A model generated the notes under the pieces. It saw only the letters and a list, made by a program, of their open reading frames with translations, did no database searches and was not told the origin of the DNA. Positions 9,590 to 21,296 of a stretch of DNA of 64,000 nt are shown here, one piece after another. Both the position numbers and the translations under genes were made by a program. This stretch comes from Dendrolimus kikuchii (taxonomy: Eukaryota; Arthropoda; Insecta; Lepidoptera; Lasiocampidae). Numbering within the stretch: position 1 is the stretch's first letter; each line of letters begins with the position of its first letter. The stretch is taken from positions 16,412,436 through 16,476,435 of the forward strand of contig CM034410.1 of the NCBI GenBank assembly GCA_019925095.2, given 5' to 3'.

Positions 9590-9805
9590 CCTATAAACGT
9601 CCCACTTCTGGGCTAGGGCTTTTTTATAGGGAGAACGGATAGTATACCCGCCACGCTAGTCCAAGGTGGCTTGGTGGATTTGACCCGATATGCCGGATTT
9701 GTCAAGATGTTTTTTCTTCACCATTCGCACATGATAATTGTAACAATATGCAAATAGGTCAGAATACTGCCTAAAATGTGAACGCTTTCTGGCCAAGCTT
9801 TGCAA
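9590..9805 (-). mobile_element. tRNA-derived SINE S, diverged
   Basis: Antisense; CCCACTTCTGGGCTAGGGC and CCGCCACGCTAGTCCAAGGT are recognisable, then a decayed middle. The tRNA head is lost. Confidence 0.6.
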
Positions 9806-9862
9806 ACAAGTGGCATTAGCCCTAAACGAATAGAATGAGAATGTATGCGAATGAAATAATAA

Positions 9863-10448
9863 TGTGGCGACCGAGGGAAGAACTTCTGACAGCGTAAGCC
9901 GATCTCAAGACTTTTAGAAAAAGGTAGAATATTCTCGAAGGAAAAGACAAGGATAGATACATTATAAAAGGGGATAGACGGTGTACAAAGGAATAACGAA
10001 ATGAAGATCGTAATTATGGGTTCCAGAAGATTCATTCGGGTATATAAGCAGCGTAAGGCGCGCCTACCGGAGAGTTTAATTGAGGACAGCAAAGCGACAA
10101 GTGCATTACGAGAGGGTTGGAAGAAGAGTTAAGTAGAAGACAGTGACGAGTTTAGTGGGCAGTTCAGTGAAGGAGGAGTTCAGCGTAGTTTACGAGATCT
10201 AGAAGCGAGTTACGCGCGGTAAATTCGTCGGTGAGCACTGCAGTAGCAGAAGGTGGTCTACGCAATATTGGCGACGATATTATGAGTGAGATATCTCATC
10301 GTCGGGGCAGACCTTCATTAGTTGTGGATGAAGGGTCAACCCTGCAGAAAAGAATCATTTACAGCCGTGTAAGTCAATAAAAGCAGTTAGTTGAAGAAAC
10401 CGGTGTTTACTTCCAATTCTAAGTGCGTACCACCGCTCGCACGTAACA
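9863..10448 (+). mobile_element. LTR-B, solo LTR
   Basis: TGTGGCGACC to CGCACGTAACA, about 586 bp. It carries a TATATAAGCAGCG promoter-like box near 10040 and CAATAAAAGC near 10376. The antisense partner at 63365-64000 confirms the family. No target duplication is obvious. Confidence 0.65.
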
Positions 10449-10477
10449 ATACTTGGCAAAAAAATATATCTACAGGG

Positions 10478-10516
10478 CAGAATTTGAACCCGCGTCCTTA
10501 AGTTGAGACGCGAAAT
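10478..10516 (-). repeat. Short tRNA-like box-B remnant
   Basis: GCAGAATTTGAACCCGCGTC is the complement of a GGTTCAAATTC box-B region. It sits between LTR-B and an R repeat. Confidence 0.35.
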
Positions 10517-10517
10517 T

Positions 10518-10757
10518 GTTTTTTTATTTTTTATTGCAGGAGTTCAGCAGACAGGCAGACGGCCCACTTGATGGAAAGCGGTTACCATCGCCTATGGATA
10601 TTTGCAACACCAAAGGTGCTACAAATGCGCTGCTGCTCTCTTAAGGGAGACTGGAACCTGGTCACTAATGCCGGAACACAACTCAAGGTTGTTATGGCGA
10701 CATACTTTAGACCAGGGGTGGTCGCCATCCAGTCGGGAAAATGCCCTACCACCTGGC
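10518..10757 (+). repeat. Repeat R, 3' truncated
   Basis: Begins with a T-run and ATTGCAGGAG, continues through GGCAGACGGCCCACTTGATG, and breaks at CTACCACCTGGCGG before the RTE-like terminal segment. Confidence 0.8.
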
Positions 10758-10759
10758 GG

Positions 10760-11356
10760 GCAAAGCGCTAAGAACTAAACTTCTACGGCTTGACGATTCC
10801 ATAAGACTTCCGTTTTTGCTGTAATTACTAGAGAACCCCAGAAATAAGTAGATATAAATTTAACAGTATTGCGGGGTATTTAATTCTATTTCGTTTTACG
10901 AAATGAAGTGCCCGACGTCGTACTCATTACTGTAAATCCCATTTGAGAGCTTTCCACGAAGCACTTTTTATACCAAATAGAAAAATAATTCTGGTTTTAG
11001 CACATCTTTTAAAAGTTTAAAGCTGACAAAGGTGATCTACTACTACTGGATATACTATTGCTATGAATTTGTGTGAATTGAATTTAAAAAGCCAAACCGT
11101 AAGGCAGAAAATCGTAATACATAAAACGCCCAAGATCTCTCGACAGGTTATATTCGTTCCGAAAGTACGCTTAGTAACTCTCAATCGCAGCTGAAACTCA
11201 ACTAACTCTGTCTCAATGGGTCGGCCTGATATATTCGCAAAATATAAATAGCCCGAAGAACTGTTTAGAATGGTTTTTTCGTCCTCTTTCTAACATCGCA
11301 CCGCTCGCCATCAGTTGGGAGCTCATCCCCACTTCCTTTTCTTACATTCTATTCTT
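10760..11356. other. No feature recognised
   Basis: AT-rich intronic sequence with no conserved frame; ends in a short CCGCTCGCCATCAGTTGGGA block next to an R repeat. Confidence 0.45.
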
Positions 11357-11720
11357 ATCCGTGCAGGAACGGAGAAAGAATACAATATCCTGCGGCCGGG
11401 AAGCCTGTCGTAAGAGGCGACAAAATAACCCACAGCCGGTGGGTTATTTTGTCGGGCAAATGCCCTACCACAACAGGTGGTAGGGCATTTTCCCGACAGG
11501 ATGGCTACCACCCCTGGGTCTAAAGTATATCGCCATATCAACCTTGAGTTGTGTTCCGGCATTAGTGATCAGGTTTCAGTCTCCCTTAAGAGAGCAGCAG
11601 CGCATTTGTAGCACCTTTGGTGTTGCAAATGTATATAGGCGATGGTAACCGCTTTCCATCAAGTGGGCCGTCTGCCTGTCTGCTGAGCTCCTGCAATAAA
11701 AATAAAAACAAAAAAAAAAC
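11357..11720 (-). repeat. Repeat R with internal inverted duplication
   Basis: Full length in the antisense direction, from ATCCGTGCAGGAACGGAG to CCTGCAATAAAAATAAAAAC. A 37-bp inverted templated duplication lies at 11419-11496. It abuts, and seems to have removed, the end of LTR-A copy 11722-12101. Confidence 0.85.
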
Positions 11721-11721
11721 T

Positions 11722-12101
11722 ATAGTGACACGTATAACACAAGTACAAATATAACTGAACACAACCAGTACAAACGTAATACACGATTCAATAACACGCG
11801 CAAAGTCCGTCACTATATAGATTATCGAATGTACACACATCTTGCCACGCTTGTGGTTATCGCTTGACTGCCGATCTCTCCATTGGGCCATTGCTTTATA
11901 CTGCACTGATACAATATGTCTGCCCGACCGAATTTCATCGAATCACTTCGACACACCTGGCTAATGACTGCCATAAAAGATTACAATACACAATAAGCTG
12001 TTTTTCTAATTACACATTTTAAACACAAAGTAAACAAAAGAAGTCCAAATGCGGAAAGGTAATAAATTGCAGGTGTGAATTGGTCTTTGTCGGTCGTAAC
12101 A
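11722..12101 (-). mobile_element. LTR-A, solo LTR, truncated
   Basis: Same family, from GACACGTATAACACAAG to CGGTCGTAACA, followed by ATAT. The other end is replaced by R repeat 11357-11720. Confidence 0.7.
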
Positions 12102-12174
12102 ATATCTACAAAAACATATTAATGTTCATAGATAAATATCATTATTTTCTAAAGACAGGTAATATTTTTTGATA

Positions 12175-12945
12175 CATACATAACATCACGCCAGTTCCCT
12201 TGCGGGGTAGGCATGAACAACAGATCGCCTTTCAGGCTTATTCTTACACACCTCACTTGCTTCTTTGACATTCATAACTCTTGTCATGTACGCTCGTCTG
12301 TTCTTAAGGCTCCTGACATCACCTTGCTAGTACAAGATCAATTTGATCATGGAAGGTGTGTCGTGGCCTTCCACGATTTTTGCATCCATCCACTTTTGCA
12401 TTGTATATCTGTTTAGTCATTCTTTCATCATGCATTCTTTCCACAGGCCTGAACCACTGGAGCATTTCCTTACCTTCACCCCGGCACTCTCTATCAGACC
12501 AACTCTCTTTCTTACTTCGGTATTACGAACGCGGTCCGCGAGCGTCACTCCGCAAATTTTGCGTAGTGCTCGCATCTCAACCGCGTTTACTCTACTTTTA
12601 TGCTCTCTCTTCCATATCCAATTCTCGCTTCCATACGTGAGCGTAGGTACCAGCACCGCGTTGTGTATGGCAAGCTGGGCCTTCTGGCTGAGGTTCTTAG
12701 CGCCTAGAAGTTTACCTAACGCTCCATTCACACTATTCCCCAAATTCACTATTCTTTCTATATCAGCGGTGTACCTTCCATCCCTGCTAAAAGCACATCC
12801 AAGATATACAAACTCATTCGCTTGCTCCAGCATAACATCATCGACCATTATCTTTGCATTCGTTCTGGTTTCTTCTCTTTCAAATATTTTTTGAATTTTG
12901 CTTGCCTGATAGCAATTGGCAGCGCGTTCCAAAGCTTTCTAGCCT
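12175..12945 (-). mobile_element. LINE-T 3' end, longest copy
   Basis: The longest LINE-T piece. The antisense frame at 12417-12932 gives 171 residues of the reverse transcriptase C-terminus: FVYLGCAFSRDGRYTADIER, LTYGSENWIWKREHKSR, ALRKICGVTLADRVRNTEVR. A frameshift separates this from the terminal RPRHTFHDQ segment. This is the best copy for placing the family in a LINE clade. Confidence 0.85.
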
Positions 12946-13685
12946 TGACGGTAAAAGAATTGTTGTAGAACTTTGAACTTTGAACAAACTTCTATTTTGA
13001 CAATTGTAGGGGAGGCCAAGCGGGGATTTTGGGATTTACTCGAGCGTGGCAAAATAACATAAGGGGAGAAACCTTGCACCCTATTATGTATCCCCACCAA
13101 ATATGAACCGATCATATAGGGTGGGGGTATTTTTTATTCCTCAATTTTTTTTTCAAACCGTCAGATTAGGGAAATTCCTCCACATAATTGTCAGATTATG
13201 GGTCAGGACGACAAGGACATCAAGTTGAACCGTCTGTATATTAATCTGACGCGCTCGAGTATTTCAATGTTAAGTCTTTTTTGCATTTTCAAATTCGCCC
13301 ATGACATCATTTGGTCGCGTCTAAATTGTCAGTCTTTTGAATAGGAGTTCCTTTAGGGTTTACTTAACCCTTAAGACAATTATCGCTATACCAAAAAGCC
13401 GCAAGACTAACACTATCACTATCTCGTAATATACCAAGAAAATATACCCATTTCATACAAATCCTATATAAACAGAGTGAGACAACAACACAAAAACGAT
13501 CACATGCACAAACGCGATCTGCACTCTCATCGCGGAGACATATGTGCTAATAGTGAGCGGTTAACATCCCTTTTGAATATCTGACGCGTTTGAGTATTTC
13601 TGTGTGACTCTTTTTTTTTAAACCTGCACACGCTCCTCCCACCAGTAAAAGGGCATACATCATATAACCTAACCTAACCATTTAC
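12946..13685. other. Uncharacterised repeat-like region
   Basis: Contains the pair ATCTGACGCGCTCGAGTATT (13243) and ATCTGACGCGTTTGAGTATT (13579), so a repeat is likely. No gene seen. Confidence 0.4.
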
Positions 13686-13949
13686 CCGTGCAGGAACGGA
13701 GAAAGAATACAATTTCCTGCGTTGGGGCGGCCTGTCGTAAGAGGCGACTTAACAACCCACAGCCAGGTGGTAGGGCATTTGCTCGACTGGATGGCTCTTA
13801 CCCCTGGTCTAAAGTATGTCGCCATAACAACCTTCAGTGTTGTGTTCCGGCATTAGTGACCAGGTTCCAGTTTCCCTTAAGAGAGCAGCAGCGCATTTGT
13901 AGCAACTTTGGTGTTGCCTGTCTGCTGATTTCCTGCAATAAAAAAAATC
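13686..13949 (-). repeat. Repeat R with internal deletion
   Basis: Lacks the segment between GTGTTGC and CTGTCTGCTG, about 50 bp. Both ends are present. Confidence 0.8.
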
Positions 13950-14475
13950 TTTTTTTTATTTTTAGCATCTAATCTTTAACGTTCCAAAAGGTCCCCGCGA
14001 CGCTCGAGTAACTCCGCATTTAGCATCTTGGGCTCCCCTACTACAATAGAAACAGACACTACAGTTGTATTTATCTGTATAGTTTGAGCATAAAACCCAT
14101 GTTTACAATTACCAGTAAAATAACTAAGTCCAAATTAAGCGTTGGTATCTGTTTATGTTGATCTTTCAATTACTTAAGTTTGTTTATTGTAAATGTTAAA
14201 TTGGGCTAAGTATCTATTTACAAAACATCTTCAAGAACTTGCTAATTATAAATTGTTTTCATCACTTAGTCACTGTTTTGAATAATTCAAGTGAAAATCG
14301 AAAGTAATTCAGAATAGTTGTTCAAATACGAAAGCTACATAGTCTGTTTATATAAATCTTTAAGTGCCTGAAATACAGACTGGTGTTAATTAAAATTAGC
14401 TACTAGCATTTGCAAGATTATTCTTAGGATTTCGTGCTTTTAATATTTTCTTTATTTCCAAATAAGATATAATAG
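13950..14475. other. No feature recognised
   Basis: AT-rich, unique-looking intronic sequence. Confidence 0.4.
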
Positions 14476-14900
14476 TGTTACGAGTTACGGGACTCAAATT
14501 AAAATGCCGTTGGAATTACTATAGAATTTATTAGAACTATACAAACACGTATAACACAGGTACAAATATAACTGAACACAATCTGACCGCACGTAATGCA
14601 CGATTCAATAACACGCGCAAAGTCCGTCACTAAATAGATTATCGAATGTACACAAGTCTTGCCTCGCGGCTGGTTCTCGCACGACTGCCGATCTCTCCAT
14701 TGGGGCCCTCCTTTTATGCTCCATAAATGCAAATGTATGTTCGCCCGGCAACGCCGCCAGAGTTTCTTAGAAATAGCTTGTAACACCTGGCTAATGATGC
14801 TAATGAGCGAGTACAATAGGACAATGAGACTTATGCCAATAAATAAGTAAACAAAAGAAGACAATCAATTTGTCTTTGTCGGGGGGGCTAAGTTATAACA
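14476..14900 (-). mobile_element. LTR-A, solo LTR
   Basis: From TGTTACGAGTTACGGG to TTATAACA. Several internal deletions compared with the copy at 28793, and no clear target duplication. Confidence 0.7.
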
Positions 14901-14929
14901 AGAATTTGGAAATAAGAAACAAAGTACAT

Positions 14930-15080
14930 ACATACATATATACATAACTTCACGCCAGGCTTATTCTTACACACCTCACTTGCTTCTTTGACATTCATAG
15001 CTCTTGTCATGCACGCTCGTCTGTTCTTAAGGCTCCTGACATCACCTTCTGCTAGTAGACGATCAATCACCGGAGCATTC
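14930..15080 (-). mobile_element. LINE-T 3' end with internal deletion
   Basis: Lacks the segment after CGCCAG that normally includes the GGGGTAGGCACGAAC block and ends at GATCAATCACCGGAG, so two internal stretches are missing. Confidence 0.75.
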
Positions 15081-15119
15081 CTTGTAGTGATATCGGGAAG
15101 ATAAAAAATTAGGGTCTAT

Positions 15120-15314
15120 ATCTATACTTAATATTACAAAGAGGTAAAGTTTGTGAGTTTGTGATGTCGTAGGGGGTAATCTCTAGATCTACTAAACCGA
15201 TTTTGAAAATTCTTTCACCAGTGGAAAGGTACGTTATTCCTGAGTGACATAGGGTATATTTGATTGTGATTAATAATAAGTTTTTTTTTTCTGATGCCCA
15301 GCGAAGTGGGCTAG
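15120..15314 (+). mobile_element. Helitron-like H4
   Basis: Starts TCTATACTTAATATTACAAA and ends AGCGAAGTGGGCTAG followed by T: TC and CTAG ends. It shares GGGGGTAATCTCTAGATCTA with the pair at 25356-25740 in antisense. Confidence 0.65.
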
Positions 15315-15410
15315 TCATAAGTATGTGTCTAATTTTTCAAGTAGGCCTTCAGGATCAAATCCTAAACTATGCTAAATAGCAAAAAATACACAAAGGAGTT
15401 TCATTAGATT

Positions 15411-15727
15411 TTTGTTTTTTTTTTATTGCATGAGTTCAGCAGACAGGCAGACGACCCACTTGATGGAAAGCGGTTACCATCGCCTATGGACATTTGCAAC
15501 ACCGAAGTTGCTACAAATGCGCTGCTGCTCTCTTAAGGGAAACTGGCACCTGGTCAATAATGCCGGAAGACAACTCAAGGTTGTTATGGCGGCAAACTCT
15601 AGACCAGGGGTGGTAGCCATCCAGTCGGGCAAGTGCCCTACCACCTGGCTGTGGGTTGTTTTGTCGCCTCTTACGACAGGCCGCCCGGCCGCAGGAAATT
15701 GTATTCTTTCTCCGTTCCTGCACGGAT
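15411..15727 (+). repeat. Repeat R, full length
   Basis: T-run and ATTGCATGAG at the left, CGTTCCTGCACGGATA at the right. No direct repeat flanks it. Confidence 0.85.
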
Positions 15728-15955
15728 AAAAATGAATTAATTACTCTTGCCGGAAATCGAATCGGCTGATTTTGAAAAAATAAACACGTCCTGTATTATT
15801 ATACCAAATCATAGTGTAGCTTGTAACAATCAATTCCTCTGAAGAACTGTGAAACGGGAAATTAAAGGAAGGGGTTGTTTTTGAACAAAACGATCTATTT
15901 TCCATACTTTCCATATTTTCGAACACAATTGTCATTTTAGTCAAGGTAATTAAAA

Positions 15956-16508
15956 GTCATGGTAGAGTAATGGCTAGCGCACGCGTTCCAAACTCAAAGG
16001 GCGCAGATTCGATCCTGGCCGAAACGAATGCACCGTTTAGGCAGTTTCCTGACCTAATATGCATATTGTGACAATTACCACGTGCTAACAACGAACCGCG
16101 TTCGTAATACCGAAGTAAGAAAGAGAGTTGGTCTGAAAGAGAGTGTCGGGGTGAAGGTGTAAGGAAAGGAATGCTCCGGTGGTTCGGGCATGTGGAAAGA
16201 ATGACTAAACAGATATACAATGCAAAAGTGGATGGATGCAGAAGTCTTGGAAGGCCACTACACACCTTCCATGATCAAAATGATCGTGTACTAGCGGAGG
16301 GTGATGTCAGGAGCCTTAAGAACAGACGAGTGTGCATGACAAGAGTTATGAATGTCAAAGAAGCAAGTGAGGTGTGTAAGAATGGGCCTAAATGGCGCTC
16401 TGTTGTTCGTGCCTACCCCGCAAGGCAACTGGCGTGAAGTTATGTATGTATGATGATGAAAGAAAACATCGCGATGCAACCTGCACATCGAGATAACCGA
16501 TCTGTCAA
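15956..16508 (+). mobile_element. tRNA-derived SINE S, split by LINE-T
   Basis: The head GGTAGAGTAATGGCTAGCGC and the box-B-like GATTCGATCCTGGCC mark a tRNA-derived 5' end. The body is interrupted at 16090-16451 and resumes as AACATCGCGATGCAACCTGC to 16508, where it is 3' truncated. Confidence 0.75.
16090..16451 (+). mobile_element. LINE-T 3' end inserted in a tRNA-derived SINE
   Basis: Sense copy from GCGTTCGTAATACCGAAG to the TATGTATGTATG tail. It splits SINE S: the SINE runs up to CGTGCTAAC and resumes at GATGAAAGAAAACATCGCG. Confidence 0.8.
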
Positions 16509-16509
16509 A

Positions 16510-16650
16510 CGCGCCAAGCCAATAAATTTTGTACTGGATTCTGTTGATTTTTAAGGTGTTTTTTAAAACACGTGAAACATAAATTAGCATATTGTCATCT
16601 AATGTTGTTATTTGCCATGTTTTTGAGTAAATAAATGATTTGATTTGATT
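16510..16650 (+). repeat. Dispersed repeat with TTTGAGTAAATAAATGATTTG end
   Basis: Shares ATTTTTAAGGTGTTTTTTAA and the final CATGTTTTTGAGTAAATAAA with 43255-43400. Such ends are common in retroposon 3' regions; the family is not resolved. Confidence 0.5.
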
Positions 16651-16673
16651 AACACATTTGAAATTATATAATA

Positions 16674-17450
16674 CTAGCTGTGCCCACGACGTCGTCCGCG
16701 TGGAATTTACTTTCAAAACGCTCCGATTTTGAAACATTCTCCATTGATGCTCCGCTCCTATTGGCCTTAGCGTGATGATATATAGCCTATAATAGCCTTC
16801 CTCGATAAATGGGCTATCCAACACTGAAAGAATTTTTCAAATCGGACTAGTAGTTCCTGAGATTAGCGCGTTCAATCAAACAATATTAGTATATTTGGCT
16901 ACAACACGAATACTTACATTTTAAATATCGCGATATCTTTTGAATGAAACGTCCGAATTGAATAATTCAAAAAGTTCTATAAAGGTATTGAACTCGTCTT
17001 GAATACGGAGTAATTTATTTTGATAAGGATTAGTACCAAGGTACAAAATAAAGAGTTTTTGAAGCGACGGCATTGTAATTATTTAAAAAAATAAAAGAAA
17101 ACACTTATTGTGAGATAACTACAATAGTTAGACATATGGTTACGAGATATTTTTTGTAGCCAATTACATGTTCTGCAAAGTGGTAGTACATTGTTTTGTT
17201 CTAAAACCAATAGTTTTCGCAGCGCACGCCGTGTAAGGATTTTTTCGGGTCATATTTTTTACACCTTGGGTTACATTATTGGACTTTTAGTAAGGATCCC
17301 TAATATTTTTGAAAATATAATATAGCCTATAGCCTTTTCCGATAAATGTACTATTTAACACTGAAAGAATTTTTCAAATCGGACCCGCGGTTCCTGAGAT
17401 TAGCGCGTTTAAAATAAACAAACTCTTCAGCTTTATAATATTAGTATAGA
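16674..17450 (-). mobile_element. Helitron-like H1, long form
   Basis: Antisense copy. CTAGCTGTGCCCACGACGTC at the left is the 3' end and TTAGTATAGA at the right is the complement of the TCTATACTAA start. About 777 bp. Confidence 0.75.
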
Positions 17451-17770
17451 TACCTACGCTACATCAGCTCTTCCATTGTTGCGTGGCGTACTTTTAATAG
17501 CAGCTAGTTCCAGAAATGGCGAAATGAACAAAACACCTTTCAGAAGACTTCTAACAACAGGGACAATTTGTAATTAAATATATTAGCCGGGACTAGCTGA
17601 AAGCGATTTTCGTCTAATTCCATTTCTGTCTTCATTTATTTTAAGGAAAATAAGATTTCTTCAAGATTACAGAATTGACTGTAGTGTAAAAAGTTGTTTA
17701 TACATTCTAAATAAAGGCTGTATGTAGGCAGTACGGAAAATAACACAAGGTTAATTAATGAATTGTTACA

Positions 17771-17979
17771 TACATACATACATAACTTCACGCCAGTTCC
17801 CTTGCGGGGTAGGCACGTACAACAGAGTGCCATTTAGGCTTATTCTTACACACCTCACTTGCCTCTTTGACATTCATAACTCTTGTCATGCAAGCTCGTC
17901 TGTTCTTAAAGCTCCTGACATTACCTTCTGCTAGTACACGATCAATTTGATCATGGAAGGTGTGTCGTGGCCTTCCACG
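17771..17979 (-). mobile_element. LINE-T 3' end with 9-bp target duplication
   Basis: ATTGTTACA flanks both sides (17762-17770, 17980-17988). The copy is truncated in the CGTGGCCTTCC segment. Confidence 0.85.
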
Positions 17980-18097
17980 ATTGTTACAATTGGATTTATC
18001 AAAATATTTTTGAAATCACTTTAGTTTTCTGTGTGTATTTTCTGTATTACAAGCGATTACTTTACTTGCAATGAATGTACCTATCTATCTATGTATG

Positions 18098-18385
18098 TAA
18101 GTTCAGATGGATCTTGCAAGTTAAATTTAACCAACTTCCCGATTTCCGACTGAGCTGTAATTTTGCACGCGTATGTATATCGCATGACAATACAATAATA
18201 TGGTACCATGGGGCTGATCTGATGATAGAGTCGGAAGGTGGCCATAGGAACTCCTGTACTAAGCAAGACAGACCCGTCGTGTTTGGGCTCGTTTTACTTG
18301 TCTTGGCTAGCACTCTGCGGCTACATGAGCTACATGATCAGGATCTCAAAAGCTTGGATTTAAAATTCTTAAAAAAAAACATATT
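18098..18385 (+). mobile_element. M element, left part only
   Basis: Matches the left unique part of the M family, through GGTACCATGGGGCTGATCTG and AAAAGCTTGGATTTAAAA. The long inverted arms are absent. Confidence 0.75.
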
Positions 18386-18454
18386 TATCATAGTTTAAGA
18401 TTTGGCCCTAAAAGCCCGATTGAAAAAATAACCTGTATGTATTTTGTTTTATTC

Positions 18455-18640
18455 ATACATACATACATACATACATAACTTCACGCCAGTTCCCTTGCGG
18501 GGTAGGCACGAACAACAGAGCGCCATTTAGGCCCATTCTTACACACCTCACTTGCTTCTTTGACATTCATAACTCTTGTCATGCACACTCGTCTGTTCTT
18601 AAGGCTCCTGACATCACCCTCCGCTAGTACACGATCAATT
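18455..18640 (-). mobile_element. LINE-T 3' end with 9-bp target duplication
   Basis: GTTTTATTC flanks both sides (18446-18454, 18641-18649). It is truncated at ACACGATCAATT. Confidence 0.85.
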
Positions 18641-18719
18641 GTTTTATTCGCTATACTAATTTATATTAAGTTAATTATCATTTGGTTTTTTATTCATATA
18701 ATTGTATATTTTTATTGAA

Positions 18720-19083
18720 CTCCGTGATCGAAATTCGACCATGATAATTAATTTAAATTATAAGTTTGAACATTATTAAGGTTCTGTTGTCAAAGACTAT
18801 ACTTCTATGATCACAGATTTCGCCAAGGCTACACTGTTAATTTGACTTTAACAATAAACAAAAGAGTATATATGTGTGTGTGTGTGTGTGTGAAATACAT
18901 GGTAGTGTGTGTAATGTTTTTTATTGATTTAATGTATTTTTTATGAATAATTTAAAAAAAATCATAGCATTCTGCACTCCTTCTCTGTATAAACTGTAAG
19001 TTTGCGAAATTTCATACTCCTCCATCCATGCAATTTTCGTCAAAATGGGTACAAAGTTTTTGCTTCACGTATTAATATATAGA
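18720..19083 (-). mobile_element. Helitron-like H2
   Basis: From GATCGAAATTCGACCATG to GCTTCACGTATTAATATA. It includes a (TG)n tract at 18867-18892. The same family is at 21182 and 58098. Assignment to Helitrons is by general resemblance; autonomous features are absent. Confidence 0.6.
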
Positions 19084-19272
19084 TAATATGTAAAACCCTA
19101 ATAAATAAAACAACATAGCAAACTGAAATATAGTTTCTTGGCACACGCAGTATCTGCATTACGATAGCGTCGATCTTGCATAAAATTTTTTGCGAAATGC
19201 AGCATTTTCAGCATTATCTCAATTTCCACGTACAATTGAATTTTCATATATTCAAAACTTATTTCGCAGACA

Positions 19273-19587
19273 TTTTTTTTTTATTGCAGGAGCTCCGCAG
19301 GCAGGCAGACGGCCCACTTGATTAAAAGCGGTTACCATCGCCTATGGACATTTTCAACAACAAAGTTGCTAGAAATGCGCTTCTGCTCTCTTAAAGGAGA
19401 CTGGAACCTGCTCACTAATGCCGGAACACAACTCAAGGTTGTTATGGCGACATACTTTAGACCAGGGGTGGTGGCTATCCAGTCGGGCAAATGCCCTACC
19501 ACCTGGCTGTGGGTTGTTTAGTCGCCTCATACGATAGGCCGCCCGGCCGCAGGAAATTGTATTCTTTCTCCGTTCCTGCACGGATAA
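19273..19587 (+). repeat. Repeat R, full length
   Basis: T-run and ATTGCAGGAG at the left, CCTGCACGGATAAG at the right. No flanking target duplication is seen. Confidence 0.85.
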
Positions 19588-19990
19588 GATTTTATATGAC
19601 TACCTTTGTTTTTATAACGCAACGGGAATTTATGTTGTTGGACACCATCCTCGGGACCTTCGGGGGAAGAGCAGAATGTAGGCATAAAGCCTGCATCGGG
19701 GGTGAGTGGGACTCTCAGCGACCGGTTATCCACGCTCGCTTCTAAAGCGAAGCTATCGCGAGAATCGGCCACCGAACTACCCCCTAAACCTAAACCTGCC
19801 CCCCATTTATAGCGCTTTTACGGGGCGTCATGGGATCTCGTACAAAGTAACTACACGATGGCGCCTATATTATAAGACTACCTAAATGAAAATCGCTATT
19901 ACGCATTAATTATTACGAACTGTTCGGTAAGCACTTATTGCTGAGTCGAACAGTTCATTAACATCGGTTTCTAAAATGTCGATCAGCAGT

Positions 19991-20163
19991 ACATACATAC
20001 ATAACTTCACGCCAGTTCCCTTGCGAGGTAGGCACGAACAACAGAGCGCCATTCAGGCTTATTCTTACACACCTCACTTGCTTCTTTGACATTCATAGCT
20101 CTTGTCATGCACGCTCGTCTGTTCTTAAGGCTCCTGACATCACCTTCTGCTAGTACACAATCA
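19991..20163 (-). mobile_element. LINE-T 3' end with 9-bp target duplication
   Basis: ATCAGCAGT flanks both sides (19982-19990, 20164-20172). It is truncated at the ACACAATCA position. Confidence 0.85.
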
Positions 20164-20429
20164 ATCAGCAGTAATTGCCTATAAATACCAAATCTTTTTC
20201 CAAATTCACAGAGTTCTCTTGGTTATTAGCCACAGCTCTACAGCTACGGACCTGGTTTATGCCTGCCGGCTGGATTGCCTGAACTCATACCATATCGGTC
20301 CGGTAGACCTTTGAGGTCCCGTATATTGAGACTCCAACTCACCTATTATACGTAATAGTGTCATAAAAAGGGTCCTAATAGCCGAAAGTGTTTTTTTTTA
20401 ACATATAACTGCTCGGGACTAACAGTTCG

Positions 20430-20540
20430 TTACGATGAAAGTGTTTGAGCAGTGCGTCGTCCCCGTCATGACCTATGGAGCCGAGACATGGACACGTGTC
20501 GGCAGGATTTGGTCCACAAGTTCCAAGTAGCTCAATGGGA
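20430..20540 (+). mobile_element. RTE coding fragment
   Basis: Translates to segments matching the intact RTE (KVFEQCV, PVMTYGAETWT, LVHKFQVAQW) with a frameshift. It is in sense orientation directly before an antisense R repeat. Confidence 0.75.
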
Positions 20541-20548
20541 GCTCAATT

Positions 20549-20862
20549 ATCCGTGCAGGAACGGAGACAGAATACAATTTCCTGCGGCCAGGCGGCCTGT
20601 CGTAAGAGGTGACTTAACAACCCACAGCCAGGTGGTAGGGTATTTTCCCGACTGGATGGCTACCACCCCTGGTCTAAAGTATGTCGCCATAACAACCTTG
20701 AGTTGTGTTCCGGCATTAGTGATCAGGTTCCAGTCTCCCTTAAGAGAGCAGCAGCGCATTTGTAGCACCTTTGGTGTTGCAAATGTCCATAGGCAATGGT
20801 AACCGCTTTCCATCAAATGGGCCGTCTGCCTGTCTGCTGAGCTCATGCAATAAAAAAAATAA
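20549..20862 (-). repeat. Repeat R, full length, next to an RTE fragment
   Basis: Antisense copy from TATCCGTGCAGGAACGGAG to CATGCAATAAAAAAAAT. It directly follows a sense RTE coding fragment at 20430-20540. Confidence 0.85.
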
Positions 20863-21296
20863 GTAACAACCTAAACGTGTTCGTAGATGCATCTCCGAAG
20901 GTTTTGTCTACTCTGTGTTAACCTTGCTAATTATGTAGAAATAAATTGTTGCCTGTACGTGACGTAACAATTAACTTACGGCTAACCGTTTCACGCCGAT
21001 ATTATGTGAGAGCGTGGTGTCACACTGGTCGAGCCCACCCTAAGGGCTTTCCAGCATGTCTCTACCATGTCAAAACTTGATCAATTTTATTTAATCCAAT
21101 ATCTGTTGTATTTTAACCCGTATTTTTCTTGCTTATCACAATTTTTTTATAGACTGTGATTGATTTTTGTGTTTTTACTGTTACTAGTGGTCGCCCGTGG
21201 TCGAAATTCGACCATAATAATTAATGTCAAAGACTATACTTCTATAATCACAGATTTCGCAAGGTTACACTGTTAATTTGACTTAAAATAAACAAC

